NCBI RefSeq assembly: GCF_026810445.1
Contig: NZ_CP113949.1
Coordinates: 1,240,001 to 1,304,000, forward strand
Direction of reading: 5' to 3'
DNA: 64,000 nt
Origin: Pseudomonas sp. BSw22131
GTDB taxonomy: Bacteria; Pseudomonadota; Gammaproteobacteria; Pseudomonadales; Pseudomonadaceae
Below are positions 9,933 to 17,617 of the stretch, one piece after another. Below the pieces are notes generated by a model, which searched no databases, was not told where the DNA came from, and saw nothing but the letters and a program-made list of their open reading frames with translations. A program made the translations under genes and the position numbers. Within the stretch, counting starts at the first letter, position 1. Every line of letters starts with the position of its first letter.

Positions 9933-11228
9933 ATGACGACCAAGGCGCCAACGGCGAGCGACACCCGGAATAAACCCGTTCACCCTCACGACATCGATGA
10001 ATTGCTGATTGACTGCGAAGCTGACGACAATCAGGTGCAGCAGGCGCATCCGGTGTTGAAACGCCCGTGGTTGTTGTTGCTGGGCCTGGTGTTCGTGGCG
10101 TTGAACCTGCGTCCGGCGTTGTCGAGCATGGCGCCGTTGCTTAGCGAGGTGTCGAGCGGGCTGGGTCTGTCCGCCGCCAGGGCCGGGCTGCTGACCACCT
10201 TGCCGGTGTTGTGCCTTGGCCTGTTTGCGCCACTGGCGCCGATTTTGGCCCGACGTTTCGGCAGTGAGCGGGTGGTGCTGGGCGTTCTGCTGGTGCTGGC
10301 AAGCGGTATCGTGGTGCGCAGCCTGTTCGGCGAAGCCGGACTCTTCGCCGGCAGCATCCTGGCCGGCGCCTGCATTGGCATCATTGGTGTCTTGTTGCCG
10401 GGCATCGTCAAGCGCGATTTCGCTAAACAGGCCGGTGCCATGACCGGCGTTTACACGATGGCGTTGTGTCTGGGTGCGGCCGTCGCGGCAGGCGCCACGG
10501 TCCCGTTAAGCCACGTGTTCGGGGACAGTTGGCAAATGGGGCTGGGCTTCTGGATCGTGCCTGCAATCCTGGCCGCCATCTTCTGGTTTCCTCAAGCGCG
10601 ACAGGGCCATGGCCTGCATCAAGCGGCTTACCGTGTGCGCGGACTGTTTCGAGATCCGCTCGCCTGGCAAGTCACTCTTTATATGGGCCTGCAATCGTCA
10701 CTGGCCTACATCGTGTTCGGCTGGTTGCCGTCGATCCTCATCAGTCGAGGTCTGACGCCCGTTGATGCGGGGCTGCTGCTGTCCGGCTCGATCATGGTTC
10801 AGCTCATCAGCTCCTTGAGCGCGCCCTGGCTCGCAACCCGTGGTAAAGACCAACGCCTGTCGATCGTGATCGTCATGGCCCTGACGCTGACGGGTTTGTT
10901 CGGCTGCCTGTACGCACCGATTGAAGGGCTGTGGGGCTGGGCGATTGTGCTTGGGTTGGGGCAGGGCGGCACGTTCAGTCTGGCGTTGACCCTGATCGTG
11001 TTGCGCTCGCGGGACTCTCACGTTGCCGCGAACCTGTCGAGCATGGCGCAAGGCGTGGGTTACACGCTCGCTTCCATGGGGCCGTTTGCCGTGGGCATCG
11101 TTCACGACGTGACGGGGGGATGGAGTGCCTTGGGCTGGATCTTCGGTGTGATTGGCGTGGCCGCGACCCTTGCCGGGCTTGGCGCCGGCCGATCGCTTTA
11201 CGTACAGGTCACCAGCGAAAAGCTGTGA
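9933..11228 (+). CDS. MFS transporter, CynX/NimT-like
   Basis: About 431 residues from the ATG giving MTTKAPTASD. The frame is open further upstream but there it runs through the REPIN, so the later start is preferred (weak SD, CGAGAA). A soluble acidic N-terminus of about 40 residues precedes twelve hydrophobic segments. The first helix and loop read LNLRPALSSMAPLLSEV, typical of the CynX/NimT (cyanate/nitroimidazole) branch of the major facilitator superfamily. It is an inner-membrane transporter; the substrate cannot be told. No operon partner is evident; the next gene begins 94 bp later. Confidence 0.8.
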   Translation: MTTKAPTASDTRNKPVHPHDIDELLIDCEADDNQVQQAHPVLKRPWLLLLGLVFVALNLRPALSSMAPLLSEVSSGLGLSAARAGLLTTLPVLCLGLFAPLAPILARRFGSERVVLGVLLVLASGIVVRSLFGEAGLFAGSILAGACIGIIGVLLPGIVKRDFAKQAGAMTGVYTMALCLGAAVAAGATVPLSHVFGDSWQMGLGFWIVPAILAAIFWFPQARQGHGLHQAAYRVRGLFRDPLAWQVTLYMGLQSSLAYIVFGWLPSILISRGLTPVDAGLLLSGSIMVQLISSLSAPWLATRGKDQRLSIVIVMALTLTGLFGCLYAPIEGLWGWAIVLGLGQGGTFSLALTLIVLRSRDSHVAANLSSMAQGVGYTLASMGPFAVGIVHDVTGGWSALGWIFGVIGVAATLAGLGAGRSLYVQVTSEKL

Positions 11229-11321
11229 GTGCCGATATTTGCGCCGCGAATGCCCGTGGTAAAGATGCTCATAGGCGCTTATCGTTCGGCTTCTGAACGA
11301 CTGCCCAAGGACGCTGCACGC

Positions 11322-11807
11322 ATGAGCGAAACAACGCCGAGTTACGAAAACGCTGACCTGATTGCCCGCTTCTATGAGGCGTTCAGTCGACTGGACGCCG
11401 AAGCGATGGCGGCCTGCTACACCGAGGACGTGCTGTTCAGCGATCCGGTCTTCGGTGAGTTGCGCGGCCGCCAGGCGGGGGACATGTGGCGCATGCTCAC
11501 ATCCCGCGCCAAAGAGTTCTCGGTCACCTTCGATCAAATCCGCGCCGATGAGCGTACGGGCGCGGCTCACTGGGTCGCGAGGTATCTGTTCACCCAGACC
11601 GGCCGCACCGTGGTCGACGACATCCAGGCACGTTTCGTCTTTCGAGACGGCAAGATCTGCGAGCACCACGACAGCTTTGACCTGTGGCGCTGGTCACGAC
11701 AGGCCCTCGGCGCCAAGGGTGCCTTGCTTGGCTGGACGCCGATGGTGCAAAACGCCATCCGTGCCCAGGCTCACAAGGGGCTCAAGGCATTTCAGGCCAG
11801 CCAGTGA
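11322..11807 (+). CDS. SnoaL/NTF2-like polyketide cyclase-family protein
   Basis: 161 residues from the ATG giving MSETTPSYEN, chosen because AAGGA lies 11 bp upstream; the open frame before it is not protein-like. The motif pattern (LIARFYEAFSRLDAEAMAACY, then VLFSDPVFGELRG, and an aromatic-rich WTRPW-type end reading LLGWTPMVQ) fits the SnoaL-like NTF2 fold. Members are small cone-shaped enzymes or ligand-binding proteins with varied roles. No substrate can be inferred from the neighbours. Confidence 0.72.
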   Translation: MSETTPSYENADLIARFYEAFSRLDAEAMAACYTEDVLFSDPVFGELRGRQAGDMWRMLTSRAKEFSVTFDQIRADERTGAAHWVARYLFTQTGRTVVDDIQARFVFRDGKICEHHDSFDLWRWSRQALGAKGALLGWTPMVQNAIRAQAHKGLKAFQASQ

Positions 11808-11865
11808 AAGTCCTCCCCTCTAAATAACTATCTAGGCCTTTTTCCGGGGCGTGCCCGATAACGTC

Positions 11866-11893
11866 GCATCCTTATTCTCTGCAATAAGGATGT
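11866..11893 (+). promoter_or_regulatory. SD-sequestering hairpin in the leader of the first NEL gene
   Basis: CATCCTTATT (11867-11876) pairs perfectly with AATAAGGATG (11883-11892), extended by a G-U pair (11866/11893), around the 6-nt loop CTCTGC. The 3' arm contains the Shine-Dalgarno AAGGA, 9 nt before the GTG start. Translation should require opening of this stem. The paralogue downstream has an equivalent hairpin with a different stem sequence. Confidence 0.75.
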
Positions 11894-11899
11894 TGCACC

Positions 11900-14800
11900 G
11901 TGTCTTCCATACCTACCGTTCCACCGATTATGTCGCCGTTGTCTACCGCCATGTACGACCAGGTGCGACAGCGTTTCATGCACGACCCCGTTCTGAAAGT
12001 CATCCACAACCATCTGCCTGCGGCGTTCGTTGAGGCTTCGTCTCAAGCGCGCAAGGACTACTGCGCTTCGCTGTTGAGAAGCCGGCTGGCCCGCGAAGAA
12101 CTGAAACAGGTGTTCAAGCCGCTCAAGGGCATTGCTGAATTTGCTGAGCCGTTGCTGAGCGAAGCGCTACGGGCGAAGTTCGGCCCTGGCCTGGACGTTA
12201 CCAACGACACGTTGTTTAACCCCACGCTCACCGCCGATGGCGCGACCGGCCCGTTCACGCAACTGACGCTCCTGGAATCCGCGCTGCATAACTTCGAGCG
12301 CAAGGAAACGGTTGCGGGGGGATTCCTGAAGAGCGCGGCGATCCTGGACAAACAGGGCGATGTTCACCCCGTGGGCATAACGCCGGAGCAATTTGCTGAC
12401 GTTTGCCGGCACTTGAATCTGGGGCTCAAGTATTTTGACCATCTGCGCGAAACGCTGGAGCCTGACACCGCGCCTGGCGACACTTCGGACGTTGCCCGAT
12501 TCAACACGCGAGCCAAATTCATCGCCGCCGACAAAGCCGAGATGGAGCTCAGCGTTCGCGCCGCGATGATCAAAAAGACCCTGGGCGAAACTGCCGGCCA
12601 CGCCTTGCTGGCGCTGGCGCAACAACAGCCAAAGCCGTTATTCGACGGCAAGCCCATATTGCTGCAGCGGCTGACGATATTTGGCGTGGAAATTCAGCGC
12701 GCATTGTTGATTTCGCCGACGCGCACCTGGACCACGACCCCGGTGCCCCTTGTCCTGTACATCCCGCACGACCCGGTCAGCCCCATTAAAGAATTTGGCT
12801 CCATGACTGAGCTTGAAGACGACCTTCGGCAGCGGCTGACCGACAAATCCTATCAGGCGTTTTTTGCGCAACTCATCGGTGAGCGCCTTCGGGCGCAAGT
12901 GTTCAATCGCCTGAACAAGCACCTTTTCCCCCTGATGCCGGATGACGCAAAACTGTTCAGCAAAGGGTTGTGGCATCACCGCGCCGATCCCAAGGCCAAT
13001 CTGGTGCTCGACTGCGACCCGATCAGAGAATCCCTGTTCAGCAGAATGCATCGCCAGCAACTTTTCCTGCTCAAGGACAACGCACAGTTCCTGGCCGTGC
13101 CCACCGAAGTGGAGGACGCAAAAAGCCGTCAGGAACGGTTGGCGTACTGGATGAATATCGGTATGAACATTCTCAATGTCGCCTCATTCGCGGTTCCGGC
13201 GCTGGGCGCGTTGATGATGCTTGAGTCCACCGTGGAACTGGTAGGTGAGGTCTATTACGGCCTGCTGGACTTGAGTCACGGTGATCTGCAAGAAGGGCTT
13301 GAGCACCTGCTTTCGGTGACCGAACAGCTGGCGTTCATGGCGCTGCTTGTGGCGGGGCATCAAATACCGGAGCCGCCTCAAATCCTGAGCAACCATTTTG
13401 TAGGGCAACTGATTCCCATCAAGCTCAACACCGGGGAGACGCGGCTCTGGAAGCCGGACCTTACGCCGTTTCAGTCAACCCATGCGCTGCCCGTTGGCGC
13501 CACTGCGGACATCAACGGCGTGGTCGAACATGACGGGAAAAAGTATCTGGATATCGACGATCGGCGTTATGAAGTGCAACACGATCCCGACCGCAACAAG
13601 TGGGTGGTCAGGCATCCCCGTGACAACCATCCGTTCTCCCCTGTGCTGGAGCACAACGGCGCGGGGGCTTTCCGCCATGAGGGTGAACTGCCGCAACAAT
13701 GGGCCAAGAACAAACTGTTCAAACGCCTCGGGCATTCGGTCGCTGGCCTATCGGAATCGTCTGCCGAGCAGATACTCGGTGTTGCCGACGTCGATGAGTC
13801 GCTGCTGCGCCAGGTGCATGTGCAAAACGCCGTTGCGCCCGGTCAGTTGCGTGACACGGTCAAGCGCTTCCAGCTGGATGCGGCCCTCGAAAGCGCTTCG
13901 ACCGAAAGGCTCACGACCAGCCGTGCCGAGCAGTTCAATCAAGAGTATGTCGCCAGCGAGCGCTCGGAAGATCCAGGGGTGCAACTGATTCAACGCGACT
14001 TCCCGACGGTTCCTGAAGCAGTCGCCGAGGATTTGCTCACGACGCTGACGCCATCGGAAAAACAGCAGATGCTCGACAGCGGTCGCATTCCGTTGCGCGT
14101 CGGTGAAGCGGCAGCCTGGCAACAGCGCCAGACCCGCCTGAACCGAGCGTTCGAGGGTTTTTTCCTGAACGCGGTCAGCTCACCGGACACCGAAATCCTC
14201 AGCCTGCATTGGCTGGAAAAACTTCCGGGCTGGTCGGAGCATGTGCGCCTTGAGGTGCGTCAGCATACCTATAGGGGCACGCTACTCCAGAGCATCGGTA
14301 GGCCTAACGCAACGAAGCTCAAGGTGCTGGTCAAATCCAATGGCCAATATCAGGCGTTTGATGCCGAGGGTAACGAGCTCAATGGCGTGCCGAGGGAGGG
14401 CAATAATTTGTGCGCCTCGATCCTGCACGCGCTACCGGACGACCCTCGTCGTGCCCTCGGTTTCCCTAACGCCTCACAGAGCGCTGAACTGAATACGGCG
14501 CTGGCAAAACAGGCTATGGGTGATCGGGCGCAATCATCACGCATTCTGGGGATAAGCAATGCCACCCTGACATTCAACACGCCTGAGCGGCTGAAGTGGG
14601 GGCGACTCGGTTATCCCCTGAGCGGTGTCGGCCGATTACCGGATTTTGTCAGCGACGATCATCTGTTGGACCGGATCAGTCTGCTTGAGCTGCAAGATGT
14701 CTCTGCGATGGACGTACTCACCAGCCTGCGCGCTCAGGGATTATCCAACCCCGACATCAATGCTCGCCTGGATGTATTGCAGGATGAATATCAGGCACTG

Positions 14801-17434
14801 CGTGCCAGCATTGATCAGTGGGCACTGGCCTCCAGCGCGTTGCAGGAATTGAACGTAATCCGCGCCGCCGGTCGAGCGCGCATCGCAGAGGCGATCTTGC
14901 GTCACTGGCAGGCCAGCAGTCTCCTGGTACTTGAGGAAACCGCCACAGTCTTGCGTCTGGAAAACGTGGCGCTGGTGGACTTTCCCGAACCGTTGCCCGC
15001 TTTCTTTTACCGCCGGGTCAACAGCCTCCAGTTGCACGACACGTTTCGCACACTGCACTCAAATCCAAGGCTTACGTGGGATCGAGTGGAGCAGGTGCTG
15101 GATGGATTCTTGAGCCGGTTTGCCCATATCACATCGCTTGAAGTGGGCCGGACGGCCAGTGCCGGCTATCGGTCACCCGGATATTTCGAACTGCCGCGTA
15201 TCGCAGCAATCCGACTGCCCCGCCTCAGAACGCTGAATATGATCAATCAGGATTTGATCATTACCCCCATAACCCTCGCTCCACTCAATGGCCTTGAGGA
15301 TCTGGAGCGGCTGGACGTGAGCGGCAGCCAGCTACAAGGCTTTTCCGACGCCACGCAATTCCCTATCCAGCGCCGCCTTCAGCGCCTGGGGCTTGATCGC
15401 ACCGGTATTAGCTGGCCCGCTTGGCTCAATGATCGTCTGCCCGGAGGTATCGGCGAACTTTCGCTCAACGACAACCGTATCTCGGCGTTGCCTGAGCGCT
15501 TGGTGAGCAATGGCATCGGTACGCCTGCCCGAACGCATATTTCGCTGAGAGGCAATCAACTGCCCCGCAGCGTCCTCATAGAAATGCAACTGGACGAGGC
15601 CCGGCCTGACAGTGCGGTCAGCTTCGATTGTGAGCCGGCGCCGGAGCTTCAAGCCCGCATCGATGTGCTCTTGGGTGAACAGGCTGAGCTGCAGAACGCA
15701 TTGCGCGACTGGAGCGAGGCACCAGGATCAACCGAGTCTGTAGATGAAAGTCGCGCGCAGGCCCGACGAGAAACCAGTGAGTTGCTCCTCACTCACTGGG
15801 GGCGAGCGGTGTCGGGACGCGCGCCGCTGGCGGTGGCGGTAGAGGCCTCGCCGCTAACAGTTTTCCCTCACACGCTGCCGGACAGCTTTTATCGCAATGT
15901 CAGCAGTTTGTCCTTGAGCGAGGTGGGGGTTGAACCGTTACAGCTGGAGGAGTTTTTGCGCAGGTTTGGCCAAGTTTCCAGTCTGGAACTGGCCGAGCTT
16001 TCCCCTGCGCTAGTTGTACCGCCTCAGGTGCTGACCGAGCTGGGCAACCTCAGGGAGCTGGACATCACTAATCAGGGAATGACCCTGGACCAAAGCGCCA
16101 TGGATTTTTACGCCCGACTGCCCCGGCTGGAGCACTTGAATGTGAGTGGCAATCGCCTCGGGATTATCTCGGACACGACCTTGTTGGCGGCGCGTTCTCT
16201 GCGTTCGCTGACCCTGGATAACGTGGGCATGACCAGTTGGCCCGAATGGCTCAGCGAGCTGCTTCCTGCCCACATCAATTCCCTGTCGCTCAACCGCAAT
16301 CAACTGACTGCGCTGCCGGCCGAGATCATGGAGAACCCTCGTAACGAACTGGCACACACGGAAATCTCGCTGGAAGGCAATCCGTTGTCACGCGAGTCGA
16401 TGATTGCCATGCACGTCCGCGATCACGGCAACAATACATCCTTCAGTTTCTACATGGACTTGCCTGAGGACATACGCGCGATGCCTGTGGAACGGCGAGA
16501 GGGTGACAGTTTTGATACCGACTCTGACTCTGATCTTGAGTACTCGCCCGATTCGCCCGTCCATGGTCACGGCCGGGTCGGGGTCAGCTCGCGAAGGCCG
16601 CTGGTTGACCCGTGGTTGACAGGCACAGCCGATGAGTTGTTTTCCCGTCGTGGGATCTGGGAGCGCCTTGAAACGGCCGCCGATGCCCCGCAACTGATGG
16701 CCTTGGTTGACCGCCTGCGCGAGTCGGCGGATTTTCTCAGGGCGCGCGCTACGCTGACGCCACGGGTCTGGCATGTGTTGGAGGCGGCAGAGCAGGACCC
16801 CGAGTTGCGGGCGCTGCTCAATGGCATGGCGCAGGACGAAGACATCGGCAATCCAACCTGCGCCGACGGCGTACGTCTGGAGTTCAACCAGATGGAGGTT
16901 CAGGTGTTCACCCGTCGTTCACTGCTAAACGTGGCGGACGGCGAGCGAGGCCCCACCCTGTATGAGCTGATGCGACGTCTATTCCGCCTGAGCGAGGTGG
17001 ATCGTCTGGCGGTTGCCAACACTCGCGGGCGGGATCAGGCCGAGGTGCGTCTGGCCTATCGACTGGGGCTTGCCGAACGTCTCGATCTGCCGCTTGCGCC
17101 ATCGAGCATGTTGTATCGAACCATCGCCGGGGTAACGTCCGAAGAGCTGGCTGGCGTGCAGGGTGAGGTGATGGCAGGCCAAAACGGACCTGGGCTGCTG
17201 GATTACGCGGCCAACAGGGATTTCTGGACCGACTGGCTTCGAGAGACGTACGCGTCGCAGTTTGAGGAGTTGCAAGCGACCTTCGATCAACAGCGCTCAC
17301 GCCTTGAGGACGACTTCCCGGAGCTCAACGACCAATACCTGGAGCAGGCCAAACGGCTGCTTGATCAGAAACAGGAAAAAGACCTGGACCTGATCAGGCG
17401 GCTTACTCACCGGGCGGGGCTCGGCCATGACTGA
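11900..17434 (+). CDS. Giant DUF6543-LRR-NEL protein (putative E3 ubiquitin ligase effector), copy 1
   Basis: 1844 residues, GTG start supported by AAGGA 9 nt upstream and by the paralogue's start. Residues 1-700 resemble the DUF6543/dermonecrotic-toxin-like N-termini of large Pseudomonas proteins, with two hydrophobic helices at about 415-485 (MNILNVASFAVPALGALMM). Two modules follow, each an ARxDVLxxE coiled segment, an HW helix and leucine-rich repeats (about 954-1250 and 1251-1505). After an acidic, Ser/Asp-rich linker (about 1530-1560) comes a C-terminal NEL domain with catalytic-type Cys1654 in C-A-D and the helix DQAEVRLAYRLGLAERLDLP. Known NEL proteins (IpaH, SspH) transfer ubiquitin to host targets chosen by their LRR. 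No Sec signal or hrp box is seen. The secretion route and target are unknown. Confidence 0.82.
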   Translation: MSSIPTVPPIMSPLSTAMYDQVRQRFMHDPVLKVIHNHLPAAFVEASSQARKDYCASLLRSRLAREELKQVFKPLKGIAEFAEPLLSEALRAKFGPGLDVTNDTLFNPTLTADGATGPFTQLTLLESALHNFERKETVAGGFLKSAAILDKQGDVHPVGITPEQFADVCRHLNLGLKYFDHLRETLEPDTAPGDTSDVARFNTRAKFIAADKAEMELSVRAAMIKKTLGETAGHALLALAQQQPKPLFDGKPILLQRLTIFGVEIQRALLISPTRTWTTTPVPLVLYIPHDPVSPIKEFGSMTELEDDLRQRLTDKSYQAFFAQLIGERLRAQVFNRLNKHLFPLMPDDAKLFSKGLWHHRADPKANLVLDCDPIRESLFSRMHRQQLFLLKDNAQFLAVPTEVEDAKSRQERLAYWMNIGMNILNVASFAVPALGALMMLESTVELVGEVYYGLLDLSHGDLQEGLEHLLSVTEQLAFMALLVAGHQIPEPPQILSNHFVGQLIPIKLNTGETRLWKPDLTPFQSTHALPVGATADINGVVEHDGKKYLDIDDRRYEVQHDPDRNKWVVRHPRDNHPFSPVLEHNGAGAFRHEGELPQQWAKNKLFKRLGHSVAGLSESSAEQILGVADVDESLLRQVHVQNAVAPGQLRDTVKRFQLDAALESASTERLTTSRAEQFNQEYVASERSEDPGVQLIQRDFPTVPEAVAEDLLTTLTPSEKQQMLDSGRIPLRVGEAAAWQQRQTRLNRAFEGFFLNAVSSPDTEILSLHWLEKLPGWSEHVRLEVRQHTYRGTLLQSIGRPNATKLKVLVKSNGQYQAFDAEGNELNGVPREGNNLCASILHALPDDPRRALGFPNASQSAELNTALAKQAMGDRAQSSRILGISNATLTFNTPERLKWGRLGYPLSGVGRLPDFVSDDHLLDRISLLELQDVSAMDVLTSLRAQGLSNPDINARLDVLQDEYQALRASIDQWALASSALQELNVIRAAGRARIAEAILRHWQASSLLVLEETATVLRLENVALVDFPEPLPAFFYRRVNSLQLHDTFRTLHSNPRLTWDRVEQVLDGFLSRFAHITSLEVGRTASAGYRSPGYFELPRIAAIRLPRLRTLNMINQDLIITPITLAPLNGLEDLERLDVSGSQLQGFSDATQFPIQRRLQRLGLDRTGISWPAWLNDRLPGGIGELSLNDNRISALPERLVSNGIGTPARTHISLRGNQLPRSVLIEMQLDEARPDSAVSFDCEPAPELQARIDVLLGEQAELQNALRDWSEAPGSTESVDESRAQARRETSELLLTHWGRAVSGRAPLAVAVEASPLTVFPHTLPDSFYRNVSSLSLSEVGVEPLQLEEFLRRFGQVSSLELAELSPALVVPPQVLTELGNLRELDITNQGMTLDQSAMDFYARLPRLEHLNVSGNRLGIISDTTLLAARSLRSLTLDNVGMTSWPEWLSELLPAHINSLSLNRNQLTALPAEIMENPRNELAHTEISLEGNPLSRESMIAMHVRDHGNNTSFSFYMDLPEDIRAMPVERREGDSFDTDSDSDLEYSPDSPVHGHGRVGVSSRRPLVDPWLTGTADELFSRRGIWERLETAADAPQLMALVDRLRESADFLRARATLTPRVWHVLEAAEQDPELRALLNGMAQDEDIGNPTCADGVRLEFNQMEVQVFTRRSLLNVADGERGPTLYELMRRLFRLSEVDRLAVANTRGRDQAEVRLAYRLGLAERLDLPLAPSSMLYRTIAGVTSEELAGVQGEVMAGQNGPGLLDYAANRDFWTDWLRETYASQFEELQATFDQQRSRLEDDFPELNDQYLEQAKRLLDQKQEKDLDLIRRLTHRAGLGHD

Positions 17435-17463
17435 CTGACTGACTGACTGACTGACTGAGTGAG
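17428..17463 (+). repeat. TGAC tetranucleotide tandem repeat at the stop codon
   Basis: Seven TGAC units (17428-17455) run into two TGAG units (17456-17463). The stop codon of the first NEL gene is the TGA of the second unit. Because the unit is 4 nt, every frame meets TGA within 12 nt, so slippage would alter only the last few residues. Confidence 0.9.
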
Positions 17464-17470
17464 TCCTTGT

Positions 17471-17502
17471 GCCGCCGGCGGGGCTTGACGTTTGCCGGCG
17501 GC
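17471..17502 (+). other. GC-rich stem-loop between the two NEL genes
   Basis: GCCGCCGGC (17471-17479) and GCCGGCGGC (17494-17502) form a 9-bp perfect stem with a 14-nt loop. A further GGCCG/CGGCC dyad follows. There is no T-tract, so this is not a convincing intrinsic terminator; it may protect the upstream mRNA end or be a Rho-pause site. Confidence 0.5.
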
Positions 17503-17582
17503 CGAAAGCCGGCCATTGCCCCTAGGTTATTTTGGTCGCGATATCTATTTATGCTTCAGCCAGAAAACCACTGTGTAACGTC

Positions 17583-17611
17583 ATTTCCTTATCTTTCAGC
17601 AATAAGGAAAT
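17583..17611 (+). promoter_or_regulatory. SD-sequestering hairpin in the leader of the second NEL gene
   Basis: ATTTCCTTAT (17583-17592) pairs perfectly with ATAAGGAAAT (17602-17611) around the 9-nt loop CTTTCAGCA. The SD AAGGA lies in the 3' arm, 9 nt before the ATG. The core pairs are shared with the copy at 11866-11893, while the three pairs flanking the SD differ by compensating changes. Confidence 0.75.
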
Positions 17612-17617
17612 TGCCCG

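Noticed and set aside
17560..17590. Possible hrp box (CCAC near 17569) upstream of the second NEL gene
   Set aside because: No GGAAC element lies 15-16 bp upstream of it; the first NEL gene has none either.
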